This document shows, piece after piece, positions 44,986-55,802 of a stretch of 64,000 nucleotides of DNA (position 1 is the stretch's first letter; the number at the start of each line of letters is the position of its first letter). The notes below the pieces were generated by a model. The model made no database searches, was not told the origin of the DNA, and saw only the letters and a program-made list of their open reading frames with translations. A program made the translations under genes and the position numbers. This stretch comes from Lasioglossum baleicum (taxonomy: Eukaryota > Arthropoda > Insecta > Hymenoptera > Halictidae): the NCBI RefSeq assembly GCF_051020765.1, contig NC_134944.1, forward strand, positions 7,378,001 through 7,442,000, read 5' to 3'.

Positions 44986-45505
44986 TGTGGATGTACGCTG
45001 CAGGAAGCGTGGAAAATCATTTTTCTTATCGAATGTGTGTATTTTTATAGAGAAATATTGTTCATACAATTTTACAGGAAAGTACCAAGAGCATTTGGAG
45101 AAAAGAGGATTTGCAACATCCTGGAAAATCAGTTTTCTTGTAGAATCTGTGTGTATTTTTATAGAAAAATGTCGAAAGCATTTGCATTCTCAAATCGCAG
45201 ATTTGCAACAACCTGGAAAATCATTTTTCTTATAGAATCTGTGTGTATTTTTATAGAAAAATGTCGAAAGCATTGGCATTCTCAAATCGCAGATTTGCAA
45301 CAACCTGGAAGATAATTTTTCTTGTAGAATCTGTGTGTATTTTTATAGAAAAATGTCGAAAGCATTTGCATTTTCAAATCGCAGATTTGCAACAACCTGG
45401 AAAATCATTTTTCTTAAAGAATCTGTGTGTATTTTTATAGAAAAATGTCGAAAGCATTTGCATTCTCAAATCGCAGATTTGCAACGACCTGGAAAATCGC
45501 TGAAC
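44986..45505 (+). repeat. Tandem repeat, 92-bp unit
   Basis: About five copies of a unit containing GAATCTGTGTGTATTTTTAT, AGAAAAATGTCGAAAGCATT, TGCATTCTCAAATCGCAGAT and TTGCAACAACCTGGAAAATC. The last three are ~97% identical, the first two are diverged. A further diverged copy lies at 45665-45810. The unit is not a multiple of three, so it is not a protein repeat. Confidence 0.92.
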
Positions 45506-45534
45506 GCTCAAGTTGATTGCTCGGACGTTTTAAG

Positions 45535-45653
45535 CAGAGTTGGTCAAAAATTTTATCTAAATAAAAATTTCGAATAAAGTGGGTTTTTTTTCAAGTGGAT
45601 TTGAAATCCACTTTATTCAAAATTTTTATTTGATTAAAATTATTGCCCAACTG
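45535..45653. mobile_element. Small inverted-repeat element
   Basis: Arms of ~47 bp. Left CAGAGTTGGTCAAAAATTTT then ATCTAAATAAAAATTTCGAA; right is the inverse, ending TTGCCCAACTG. CAG/CTG tips suggest a hAT derivative; flanking 8-mers do not match convincingly. Confidence 0.6.
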
Positions 45654-45810
45654 GGGTTGAGAAAGTGTGGCAAAGAAGAGAATTTTAATGTCCTGGAAAA
45701 TCGTATTTATTATAAAATGTGTGTATTTTTAGAGAAAAATATTTCACGCAATTTTTAAAGAAAAATGTCAAGTGCGTTTGCATTCTGAAATCGGAGATTT
45801 GCGACAACCG

Positions 45811-46834
45811 AATACCCCGCAAGGGGCCAGTCCGAGTAAAATGTTCGTGTAACGAGAATAATAAAAGTGGTCGAAGTCAAAATGGAACAATTGTGGTTCT
45901 CCTCGCGCGAGTCCGCCGCGGAAAGAGAGAAATGCAAGGCGAAAGGAAGAAAAAGAGGAACGGAAAACGAGAGAGAGCCGCGAACCGGGACCGGACGTGA
46001 CGTCAGCGAGCCACCAAGAGACCGAGAGCGAGCGCACACACGCCGCTTCCGGTGCTTGTCCAGAAGCGTGAATCGAGAGATCGTCCGTGACCATCTAGGA
46101 CACTTCGTCAACGATACTCCCTTCGTCATCCCCTAAACTTCGAATTTCCTTTGCACCTGGAGTGCGAGACTCGTTCACGCGTTTCTTTGTAGGGCTATTT
46201 TAGTAGAGAGGAAATGAACTAACGGCGTCCTCTCTCCGATATTTACGGCGTTGCACCCTCACGGAAATGGACACCCGCCATAAAAGCACTCGTTTGTTTG
46301 CTTTTCGAGTTCCCGCGAGTGCTTCACGTGTTTTGTCGGTTTTGTTTCGTCTCGTGCGCAGCCAGCCTGCAAGCCCTTCGTCCCGCTTCGCCGACGTTGT
46401 GGATGTCGTCTCCCTCCGCACTCCGCCCTTCGCCCTTTCGTCGAGTATACTCGTCGGGATAAACGACTCACGGGGAATACCAAATACTACACCGAATCGT
46501 ACACCAATGACCAGAAAAGCCACACAAAATCAAAATCACTTATTCAATAATTCAAGAATAGAAGAGACAAAGTTACACTACAAAGTTGACTCACTTGATA
46601 GATTAGAGTGGATATTTATTTTCAAGTTAAAGAAAATAGCTGTCAAAATGTTAGCTGGTCAACGTGTTCCTTTACAATAACAACAGCCTTGACTTTATTC
46701 AGATTTTATAGGATTTCTATCGTAATGTGTAATGGAAAAGTGAAGAATTTCTCTGAAAAATATTTGTGTAGTCTCACGAATTGTGACAGAAAAGATTCGA
46801 CGACTCGGTGGTTCTAGTGTTAGACTGCTTCGTG
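45811..46834 (+). other. Intron 4, unassigned
   Basis: GC-rich at 45890-46480, AT-rich afterwards. Open frames overlap on both strands without domain. Confidence 0.35.
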
Positions 46835-47545
46835 CGAAGGCGAACTCTTCTTCGAACAATTTAATTCTTACTGAAATGTACAATTTCGAAATTGACAGGA
46901 ATTCTTTTGAGCTTCACACAGTCTCATATTCCATTTACCAATTTTTTTTCATAGAAGAAACAATCAAACACCGTCTTCTTCTTCTTCGAACAATTTAATT
47001 CTTCCTGAAATGAACCATTTGAAAATCAACAGGAATTCTTTTGAGCTTCACACTGTTTCAAATTCCATCTACCAATTTTTCTCATAAAAGAATATAATCC
47101 GCAATGAAGTTCTGAGCGTCTCTGAAACAATCAAACACTTTCTTCTTCTTGGAACAATTTAATTCGTTCTGAAATGAACAATTTGAAAATCGACTGGAAT
47201 TCTTTTGAGCTTCACACTGTTTCAACTTCCATGTACCAATTTTTCTCATAAAACAATATAATCCTCAATGAAGTTCTGTGATACATATATAACATTGATT
47301 GTATCTCTGAAACAATCGAACACTTTCGAATTCTTCTTCGAACAATTTAATTCTTCCTGAAATGAACAATCTGAAAATTGACAGGAATTCTTTTGAGCTT
47401 CACACTGTTTCAAATTCCACTTACCAATTTTTCTCATATAACAATATAATCCTCAATGAAGTTCTGAGATACGTATAAAGCATTGATTGTATCTCTGAAG
47501 CAATCGAACACTTTCAAATCCCATTTACTAATTTTTCCCCTAAAA
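46835..47545 (+). repeat. Tandem repeat, ~130-185-bp units
   Basis: Four to five imperfect units containing CGAACAATTTAATTCTTCCT, GAAATGAACAATTTGAAAAT, AGGAATTCTTTTGAGCTTCA, CACTGTTTCAAATTCCA, TACCAATTTTTCTCATA and GATTGTATCTCTGAAACAATC. Unit length varies by internal deletion. Confidence 0.88.
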
Positions 47546-48460
47546 GCACATGATCCAGAACGAAGTTCTGAGATGCGTATACAACATTGATTGTATCTCT
47601 GCAACAATCGAGTACCTACGATCGACATTTTCCATTCGACGTAAGGGACCGGTGTACTGTGATTGCGTAATGGCATGTTGGAATGGCAGTCAGCGGAGGC
47701 AGAGTTGGAGGTCCTTCCCTTGTCAGGCGTATCGAGGCGTCGCGACGCGTCCTATTTTCGCTCGGCGCGAGCTCGCTTATTTAGGCATTGTTTTCGTTCT
47801 CCGGCGGGTTTTTGCGGCGCAAACAATCATCCCAGCCTGTTTGTTCGGCCTGGCTGTTCGTGTCCGCCTGCCCCCGTGCATGTTCACGGCCTCGAACGCG
47901 AGCCGACGCGTATTAATTATCCACGCGAACGCTCTCGAATTAGGTGAGTGGGAACTCGCGGGCCCGACGACACACGTTATGCCGCGAATACGGTGAATCG
48001 GATCTGCAAAAGGAAAAGGAGGAAGGACGACGACGATCAACACCGCCGGGAAACGCGAAGAACTCTCCGATGACTCGGCCCGATAACGGGCGCATGCGCG
48101 ATCTAGGATCGCTGGATTTTCAACCGCCTGTAGATCCCACCGATCCTCCGAACGGTAACGAGTCTGGAATTCCATTCTTTTTTCGAACGTTGCATATCGC
48201 CGTTGCTATTCCCGGTGATGCCGAGAACGATTATCTCGTTTATGCGGATTCCACTTCGCTTTTTCTCCCTTGCTAATGAGGAGATCGCTGTTTAATTCAA
48301 CCATTAGAAAAGGCGGAGCGTACGTGGCGAACACGTTCCCTACTGGATCGTGGTCCTAAAAATCTACGAAATCGTAAGAATCGAATTTTTAAGGGATACA
48401 GAACTGGAAAATTTAATCTACCACAATAAAAATTCTTCCATTATCTGATAGGTCACTTAA
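47546..48460 (+). other. Intron 4, unassigned, GC-rich at 47.65-48.25 kb
   Basis: Contains frames open on both strands without recognisable protein. No phase-compatible exon supported. Confidence 0.35.
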
Positions 48461-48632
48461 AAACAGTCAAATTAATTTTATACACTCTCTTCGTTGTTTA
48501 AAGTCGTAGAGAATCTGTGACTTTCTTCTGCTAAACTGTTTCAATAATTCAAAATTGGCTACGTTGCATTTAATAAAACTTTCGGACGAGGAAGGTAAGC
48601 AACGAAACAAATGCTGGTAGCGAACGTGTTAA
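48461..48632 (-). mobile_element. Fragment of mariner-type MITE, followed by a piggyBac-like tip
   Basis: 48461-48605 matches the reverse complement of the interior of 39570-39958 (shared: GAATCTGTGACTTTCTTC, AATAATTCAAAATTGG, GTTGCATTTAATAAAACTTT). Immediately after, ATGCTGGTAGCGAACGTG plus TTAA is the right end of the TTAA family seen at 60231-60401; its left end is not clear here. Confidence 0.7.
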
Positions 48633-49189
48633 TAGATTTTGTTATAGAGGGTGGGGGGCAGCAATGTGGGACAGCCATTTTAAATGAAACGTGGAAAAAG
48701 GAATTTCACGTGGAATTCGCACTGCTACACAAACATAAATATTGTGGATCTCACAGACCTGTTGATTTCTAATTGCGATCGACGCACGAACGTCTGTAAT
48801 TTGCATAAAGATCTGCGATCTAGTAATCATACCTAAGCGTCACAAATCATCAAGTATGACAAGACTACCATAAGATAGAAGATTTCTTTTATCTTGCAAT
48901 AATCACACAAATGATGCTTTCAACAATCACCCACTGCTCTGGTAATAAAAGTGGTCATTGCTTCCATAAAAAAAATTACAAAATCGTTGTAGTTTCCTGA
49001 AAAAATCCCCGGTCCAGAAACTGATTTAACCGTGCCAAAAATCGAAGAAAACTCCGCCGATTCTGCGAGCTGTTTTCTTCCATCCTGGTCGTTAATTTCA
49101 AAGAATATATTCCACTGAATCGGAGATCGTTCTGCATCAGCGTCAATAAAAATCGCATACGAATTCCGGAGGCGTCGCGCTACAGTTCC
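48633..49189 (+). other. Intron 4, unassigned
   Basis: AT-rich. A degenerate tip of the GACTGCGGAT family (TTTGCATAAAGATCTGCGAT) occurs at 48799. Confidence 0.45.
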
Positions 49190-50385
49190 CGGCTGGTGGT
49201 TCGCGGACAACCGCGTAAAATCGTCGGAGGATCGCGCGCGACGAGAAAGATGGAGAGAGAGAGGGAGAGAATCGTGTTGGCGAGGACGTCCCCGAGGACG
49301 AAGAGAATCCCAAGAGGAATAGGACGGCTGTTCTTCGAAGAGTGGCGAGGAGAGGAGCAGGGAGAGGAAAGAGTCGTGCGTCGCGGAAGCGAAGGAAGAT
49401 AGAGGTGACGTCGAGAGTGCAGGGGTGGGCAGGATGGAGCAGGCAGCACGGTATGACAGCCACGAACCTGCAGGGGGGGAACTCTGTAAAAAGTGAGGGA
49501 AAGAGAGGAGACAAAGGCAGGAGCGACTGAGCTCGTTCGCGCGCGAGCGAGCGAGAGAGAAAGAGAGGGAGAGAGAGTGAGTGAGAGAGGTGGGGAAACA
49601 CGAGACGGGGGTCGCAGTCGGAGGCGTCTCTCACCTGTGCGCATTTCGTTGGCCTACTCTCGCGACGGCAGCCGGATACAACGCGGCTTGCTGTCGGTTC
49701 GCGTCGGTCGTGTTTCGTTCGCGAAGCGTTAATCCCTTTTAGCGGCTCTTGCTGGTCTTCGCGGAGTGCCGGCCGCTTCGAACCGGCGAGAGACACGTGG
49801 CTGTTAGTGTGCAAGTCTCCCGAAGAATCGTGCGAAGTTTGTGTCTCGCGAAGAACGGTGTGTGATCCGATCGACGCAGAGGAGAAAGAGAGCGAGCGAG
49901 CGAACTGTGCGCAGAAACGACGAGGGATCGTGTGGCCCCTGAACTCGCGCGTGCCTCCAACGGCTGATCGTTGTCGATCGTTGTCGATCGTCGTCGATCC
50001 CCACCGCCTCTGTTTACCCGCGGCACAGCTACCTGTCGTCGTTCAGCCCGACATTGCTTCGGTAAACACGGTGGTTCCGTGAACGCGCGCGCTACGTGTT
50101 CTCTCCGTTCTATACACCCGAAGAGTGCTAAAAACCCGACGGTGCGGCAAATCGAGGAGAATCTACAGCGTCTTCGCTCGCGATCCAGTCCTCTCTGGGA
50201 CGAGAGTCGAACGGGGCCGAGAGCTCCACGGTCGATTCTCGATAATCGGCTTTCACGCGGCGAACGCGGCCTGGCGCCGGATAAGGCCTGCTTCTGTGTG
50301 TACACCGGCCAACAAACTCTCACACGTTCGATGAGAGTTTCGAGATTCCTTGCTGAACACGCGAGATCTCTCGGATCCTGTCGAC
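49190..50385 (+). promoter_or_regulatory. shot: Candidate internal promoter and leader of shot
   Basis: A GC-rich block inside the intron between CH1 and CH2. On the + strand it is packed with GAGAGAGAG tracts (49250-49270, 49490-49590), i.e. GAGA-factor-like sites common at insect promoters. It leads into a candidate ATG exon at 50386. Internal promoters giving shorter actin-binding domains are established for Drosophila shot; assignment to this block is inferred from composition and position. Confidence 0.4.
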
Positions 50386-50542
50386 ATGTCGATCTATCGG
50401 TTCAGCAAAGGTGGCCGCCTGTTCGTCCAGGCCACCAGAGAAGACGACCCCCGCGAAAATGTTGTCACTCCGACCGCCACGCCTGCCAACGAAGACCTCA
50501 CAGCAGTTTATACTAAACGCAGACTATCCACCGAGGTTCTAG
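50386..50542 (+). CDS. shot: Candidate alternative 5' coding exon of shot
   Basis: An open frame from ATG, encoding 52 codons starting M-S-I-Y-R-F-S-K-G-G-R-L-F-V-Q and ending R-R-L-S-T-E-V-L, then one base before the donor CTAG/GTAACA. Third positions favour G/C, as in known shot exons. Exit phase is 1. The first downstream constitutive acceptor with phase 1 is 55268, which would give V-L-D-V-D-T-P-E and omit both CH domains. Alternatively it can join the candidate exon at 53021 (also phase 1 in) and then CH2. I do not recognise the peptide itself. Confidence 0.45.
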
Positions 50543-50654
50543 GTAACAACACCCCCCGACACCCGGAACCACCGACACCGAGGCTTCCAGATTTCACGAG
50601 GAACGTCCGAGGAATTGCCGGCATTTGCCCAAACAAAACATCCCGCCATTGCTG

Positions 50655-51170
50655 ATTAATTGGGGTGTGCGAGTATCCGTTATTTACGAGATAAACTCGA
50701 TTCGATTGCTCGAGTCGGGTCGAGCGTTTTATTTCTACGAGCTACTTGAAATCGAGTCGAATTGTTCGAAAAAATGGGAGGTACTTGAAAAAAATCAAAC
50801 GGCTCGAATATTCGAGACCTCGTAAAACTTTGATTCATTCGAGACTGAATTTTCAGCTCGAACAGATCTTTAGCTTTCGAGTTACCGTGCGTAACACACG
50901 TAGTTGACCGTGTGCAGAACGCAGGCTGTTTGACAAGAATCGCGACTTTACTGTACTCGAGTAATTCGAAAGATTTCGAGGTAATTTATTTTAAAGTTGA
51001 TCGAAGTTTTACGAGTGCTTGAATATTCTAGCTGTTTGATTTTTTCAAGTTGCTCGCATTTTTTTCGAACAGTTCCTCGATTTTAAGCAGCTCGAGGAAT
51101 TCAAAGGCTTGATTCGACTTGACAGACCGAGTGACTCGACTCGAATATATCGAGTATTCACACACCCCTA
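50655..51170. mobile_element. Fold-back element with GGGGTGTG tips
   Basis: Left GGGGTGTGCGAGTATCCG, right CGAGTATTCACACACCCC. Long inverted arms are rich in CTCGAGT/GACTCGA (e.g. AAAAAAATCAAACGGCTCGA versus AGCTGTTTGATTTTTTCAAG). About 515 bp, no open frame. It abuts the TTAA element that follows. Confidence 0.75.
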
Positions 51171-51175
51171 CTAAT

Positions 51176-52023
51176 TTAACCCTTTGAGGACGACGGCCGA
51201 TCGTCTCTTTACTTCCATTTGGGGGACGTCGCGATGATGTGGGAGATGTTATTGTATTTTGTTAGGGATTTAGACTTCTCGATATTTTTCATGACTACTG
51301 TCAGTCGCAAAAGTATTCGGCCACCCTTTGAAAGCTTTTATAAAATTGGTTCAGAAGGTTTGAGTTTTTCTTTGAGATGTTAGAAGAATTAATATAGCAG
51401 GCAATTTGTAGATAGAATAATCATTCGTCCACCCTTCAAAAACGAATAACTTTTATAAAATTGGTTCGAACAGCTTCAGTATTTTTCTTGAGATGTTAGA
51501 AGGATTAATATAGCAGGCAATTTGTAGATCGAATGAATTATTCGTCCACCCTTTAAGAACGAATAACTTTTATCGAATTGGTTCGAACAGAGTTTCAGTA
51601 TTTTTCTTGAGATGTTAGAAGGATTAATATAGCAGGCAATTTGTAGATAGAATAATAGTAGATAAAAGTAGATAAAATTCGTCCACGCTTCAAAAACAAA
51701 TAACTTTTATAAAATTGGTTCGAACAGCTTCAGTATTTTTCTTGAGATGTTAGAAGGATTAATATAGCAGGTAATTTGTAGATAGGATGAATCATTCGTC
51801 CACGCTTCAAAAACGAATAACTTAATCAAATTAATATTAGCCGCAATTTCGAAGGAAAAAATATTACGATTTCTAACTATAATAGAAATAGAAAACATGC
51901 TTTTTGTCTAATTAAGTTATATACATCGCTATTGTAAAATTTTTCTCATAAATCTAATATAAAATCCTAGTAGTTCTTTAATATTTCTCAGAGCCAGTAT
52001 TGTCGACGTCCCCGAAGGGTTAC
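51176..52023. mobile_element. piggyBac-like TTAA element, CCCTTTGAGGACG family, with internal tandem repeats
   Basis: TTAA plus CCCTTTGAGGACGACGG at the left; CGACGTCCCCGAAGGG plus TTAC (decayed TTAA) at the right. Inside (51320-51830) are four ~116-135-bp repeats containing TCGTCCACCCTTCAAAAACG, AATAACTTTTATAAAATTGG and GAGATGTTAGAAGGATTAAT. No transposase frame. Confidence 0.7.
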
Positions 52024-53020
52024 CGCGTAGTAAAAAATAAAGACTAAATCAGTATCAATTTCTGTTGCAAAACTTTTGAAGAAACCTGTGAATTTTCTTG
52101 GGACGTCCCGTGGCGAGGAGCACGACGATTCCGGTGGGAAAATCGCAGGAAAGTGGCGGGCGACTTGCGAAACGGTGTTGCAATAGGAAACCGGCAGCTT
52201 CAGTGTGGAAAAATTAGTAGAACGTGTAGTAAAACGTTGGAACGAGGGGTGAACAATGTCCCTTCATTGTTCTAATTCGTAGAACCGGTAAAAAAATTCG
52301 AAAATAATTCTGACACGTCCAGGAGACGCTGCCTTATATAAAAATTGTAAACCAAATTTTTCGCGGCACTGATTCCACTCGCAATCGGGTGGGAAGCATG
52401 TCTGACTACGACCCGCCGCTTCCACTTGCCGGTGAACACCGCGATTGTCAGACTTTCAACTTGTCCAAGCCTGTTCTTGCCGGTGTAACTATTTCGTGAA
52501 CATTCTCTGCAGAAAGATCGTTGAGAAAGTCGGCGATCGACTGCAACTTATATAAATATTGTAAAGCAAACGTACAGACAACACCGTTTCGCAATGGCAT
52601 GCACGGCTTACGAATTCCCGAATGGTTTCGCTTATCTTATCAGCGCTCGGACGAAACGTAATCAGATTACACATCGATGACAATCGAAACGATTCGGGTG
52701 TCGCGAGCCGCGATTTCCGTAATCGTTGTTATCAACCCGGGATATTGCAGTCCGGCATTTCAATCCTCGTTGACTGTACTCGATGCCAGCGACCCGAAGC
52801 GTTAATGGACGGAGGGATTCGCGTCACGATCGTCACGGATGGCACCGCGTTGGAGCCGAGTCTAGATCGTGACGCGATTCCCGATCGAGCATCGATCTCG
52901 CGCGGCAACGTCTCGTCCTTTCCTCCTCGGTGTCGGGCCTGGAAAACAGGGTGAACGAGACCTTTCCTGGAAGATCCGAACGATCTACCTAAAGAGTACT
53001 GTGTGTGATCGTCGATTTAG
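52024..53020 (+). other. Intron 4, unassigned, GC-rich from 52.6 kb
   Basis: An ATG frame at 52622-52954 (110 codons) has a donor-like AACAGG/GTGAAC near its end. That donor is in a phase not compatible with the following candidate exon, and no domain is visible. It could be the leader region of an internal promoter. Confidence 0.3.
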
Positions 53021-53247
53021 GATCGTCGATCGAGTCGACGAAGACCTCGAGACGCGGTGAGAATGGCACGAAACGTATCGTGACACGGATCGTTCGCAAA
53101 ACGACCACGCTGACTCGCGGCGAGGAGAGATGCGTGGCCGAGGATCTGACGAAACGAGCGACTTCCGGTTACCTGCAGGAGACCGCTGCCTCCTCGTCTA
53201 CCGTCTCTTTGAGCCGTCAGGCTTCGCCGAAACCGAAAACCGTCAGG
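53021..53247 (+). CDS. shot: Candidate alternative exon joining CH2 (CH1-less isoform)
   Basis: An open frame with coding-like composition, encoding ...R-K-T-T-T-L-T-R-G-E-E-R... and ending S-S-T-V-S-L-S-R-Q-A-S-P-K-P-K-T-V-R, then the donor CAGG/GTAAGC in phase 0. This fits exactly the phase-0 acceptor of the CH2 exon at 54350. The frame has no ATG after its upstream stop (52990), so a start must come from another exon. An AG at 53019-53020 gives phase-1 entry compatible with the exon at 50386, but its pyrimidine tract is weak. Drosophila shot has an isoform class with CH2 only; this exon would produce such a form. Start boundary uncertain. Confidence 0.45.
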
Positions 53248-53339
53248 GTAAGCGACGTCACGAGAAAATGCGGAACAACAGCGACGGCAACATTTATTCT
53301 GCTTCGTTGTGAGCGATTAGGGGAGAAGGATTGAATGGT

Positions 53340-54245
53340 TCTGGATCTTCAGAAGGTCCTCGAAGGGCGAACCATATGCAAAAATATGACCTAAGGATCT
53401 CAGGATCGTTAGATAACGGTTCCAATTTGTGTCATAGGAGCTGAAGACCTTTTTTAATAATCTTGTGGAGCTGAAAATCACACATATGGTGTCCCCTAAT
53501 TCTTCTAATCTTTCCACTGTTTCAAATATCTTCTACCCATTTTTCTGAAAAATGCACAAAATCCGCAGTCTACGTATTATCCTGAACGATTAGGGGGTGC
53601 AGAAGGAATCTAAGTATTCCGGTAGCATCTCGAGAAGGTCCCCGAATGGCGAACCATATGCAAGAAGAGTCCTGACCTAAGGATCTCAGGATCGTTAAAT
53701 AACAGTTTCAATTTATATTATTATACTGCGAATCTTCATGCAAAATAAAAATTGTCTCCATTAAATGTTAGCTATAGGAGCTGGAGATATTCTTATTTAA
53801 TAATCCTGTGGAGCTGAAAATCACACGTATTGGTGTCCCCTAATTCTTCTAATCTTTCCGCTGTTTCAAATTACTCCTACCCATTTTTTCTGAAAAATGC
53901 ACAAAATCCACAGTCCACGTATTATCCTGGACGATTATGGGGTGGAGAAGGAATCTAAGTATTCTGGTAGGATCTCGAGAAGGTCCTCGAAGAGCGAACC
54001 ATGTCGAAAAGGAGTCCTCACCTAAGTGCAACACTAGACTTGGTCCTAGAAGTTTGGGGAACGGAGAAATTCAGGATGCAAGCCACAGAAGCTTCTCCTT
54101 TTAATAATCTTGTGGAGTTGTAAATCACGTATTGATGTCCCCTAATACTTCTAACCTTTCTTTTATCCTGGACGATGGGGGGGGGGGGGTTGGAAAAGGG
54201 ATGGTACTCTGACCTTGACAGTGTCCCCGAAGGGCGAACCAAGTG
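53340..54245 (+). repeat. Tandem/dispersed repeat, 240-345-bp units, upstream of CH2
   Basis: Four imperfect units with GAAGGTCCTCGAAGGGCGAA, CCATATGCAA, ACCTAAGGATCTCAGGATCG, AATCTTGTGGAGCTGAAAAT, GGTGTCCCCTAATTCTTCTA and ATCCTGGACGATTA. Tips of the GACTGCGGAT family (AAAATCCGCAGTCTACG) are embedded in each unit. A (G)12 run occurs at 54178-54189. Confidence 0.85.
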
Positions 54246-54349
54246 GAGAAAGCGTGGAGAATTGACCTAGCACAGCCAGGACATTTCGTAGACAGGATGA
54301 TGATCGCCTGATGATATCGACAGCTGATTCGACTTGTTTGTTTTCACAG

Positions 54350-54629
54350 ATATCGGACATAGTAGTGGGCCAGGAACCGAACGTCACTGCCCGCGAGGCC
54401 TTGCTGCGATGGGCCCGAAGATCAACGGCGCGTTATCCTGGCGTGCGCGTGACCGACTTCACCGGATCCTGGAGGGACGGTCTGGCGTTCAGCGCGCTGA
54501 TACACCGAAACAGGCCAGACCTGGTCGATTGGAGAGGCGCTCGTACCAGTCAACCAAGAGAGCGGCTCGACCGGGTCTTCCACGTCGCGGAGCGCGAGTA
54601 TGGCGTTACGAGGCTTCTCGATCCCGAAG
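54350..54629 (+). CDS. shot: Short stop coding exon 5, CH2 domain
   Basis: 280 bases, phase 0 in and phase 1 out, residues 149-241, from I-S-D-I-V-V-G-Q-E to R-L-L-D-P-E. It contains the CH2 core A-R-E-A-L-L-R-W-A-R-R and the segment D-F-T-G-S-W-R-D-G-L-A-F-S-A-L-I-H-R-N-R-P-D-L-V-D, typical of the second CH domain of spectraplakins and plectin, followed by the A-E-R-E-Y-G-V-T-R-L-L-D helix. Acceptor GTTTTCACAG, donor CCGAAG/GTAACG. It joins 55268 as P-E-D-V-D-T-P. With exons 2-4 it forms the actin-binding domain. Confidence 0.98.
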
Positions 54630-55267
54630 GTAACGCTACATCGATCGATAAGACGTTGCTCTTTTTCTTTCCCCTCCCGTTCGCGTTCAAGTTTCTCTCC
54701 TGTCGCCGTAAGTTTCTGGTCGCTTCCGCTCGTCGCTCGGAAACCGTGACGTTATGGTTGCTCTCTTTGCCATGATAACGCCGAGCCTGTTCCATTTTCT
54801 TCTTTGGAGAGCAGAGATGCGAAGGAGGATTGAAGGAGGTCTGCTCTTCCGATCCGATTCTCGAGACCGACTTGTCCCAGAGCTGTCCCAAATTCCTTCG
54901 AGTTCTCAACTGACCCTTGTGCTTCATTAGGACGAAGATCTCACTTCTGATTCGATGCCCATAGTCTGTCCAACGAGTTGAAGTTACCCTCCTCAGCTTC
55001 GCATGCATGTCTGTCCGGAAAGTGTCCGTAGGAGCAATAAAACAGTGGGAGGATCGCTTTGAAGGGGACACCATTGATATCAACCAGGAATGATACTTCC
55101 ACCCGCTACAGCGCCATGTCGGATACTTTCCGGACAGACCACGTATTTTCAGAGCTATCGCGTGGCCCCGATTTTCAAATGTTCCCCATACCGGCGAGAG
55201 AGTTCGCTTTCACTGCAAAGCAACCGTGTAAGCGCTAATTCTAACGATTCCGTTTGATCCTGTACAG
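54630..55267 (+). other. Intron 5
   Basis: A 638-bp intron. CTTTCCGGACAG-type sequence occurs in both orientations (TGTCTGTCCGGAAAGTGTCC at 55008 versus GATACTTTCCGGACAGACC at 55121), an inverted pair ~110 bp apart that probably marks a small fold-back element with ends near 55008 and 55139. Confidence 0.7.
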
Positions 55268-55718
55268 ACGTGGATACTCCTGAGCCGGACGAGAAGTCCT
55301 TGATAACGTACATCTCTTCGCTCTACGACGTGTTCCCGGAGCCGCCCGCGATCCACCCCCTGTACGACGCGGATGCTCAACGTCGCTCCGCTGAGTACCG
55401 CGAGCTGACCAGCTCCCTGCACCAATGGATCCGCGAGAAGATGAGCCTGATGCAGGAGCGCGCGTTCCCGCCGACCCTGATCGAGATGAAGAAGCTGGCG
55501 GCGGACAGCGCCAAGTTCAAGAACGAGGAAGTGCCGCCTCGCTACAGAGACAAGCAGAGACTCTCGCACATTTTCCGCGACCTGCAGAAGTACTTCGAAG
55601 CGGTCGGCGAGGTGGACATGGAGCCGGAACTGCACATCGACGTGATCGAGAAGAACTGGAACCGATTGATGATGCTGCATCAGGAGAGGGAGCAGGCGAT
55701 CATCGACGAAATTAAACG
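55268..55718 (+). CDS. shot: Short stop coding exon 6, end of CH2 and start of plakin domain
   Basis: 451 bases, phase 1 in and phase 2 out, residues 242-392. It opens with D-V-D-T-P-E-P-D-E-K-S-L-I-T-Y-I-S-S-L-Y-D-V-F-P, the last CH2 helix conserved from plectin to Shot, then enters the first helical (spectrin-like) segment of the plakin domain (Y-R-E-L-T-S-S-L-H-Q-W-I-R-E-K, with the heptad-position Trp). It ends H-Q-E-R-E-Q-A-I-I-D-E-I-K-R. Acceptor TCCTGTACAG, donor AAACG/GTGAGA. Confidence 0.98.
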
Positions 55719-55802
55719 GTGAGAAACGTCTCTTGGTAAATCTCTTAGATTCACTTTCTCAAGAAAGTAACTCTGTAACGATTGCGTTTGTTCCCTGTAC
55801 AG

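Noticed and set aside
49143..50516. Frames up to 223 codons around the GAGA-rich block
   Set aside because: Overlapping on both strands, low complexity, no domain. Only the 50386 ATG exon with its donor was retained as a candidate.
52622..52954. 110-codon ATG frame upstream of the candidate CH2-only exon
   Set aside because: Its donor-like site is in phase 2, incompatible with the phase-1 entry at 53021, and no conserved sequence is visible.
54550..55083. 177-codon minus-strand frame opposite the CH2 exon and intron 5
   Set aside because: It is a shadow of the CH2 coding strand extended into the intron; the + strand has clear homology.
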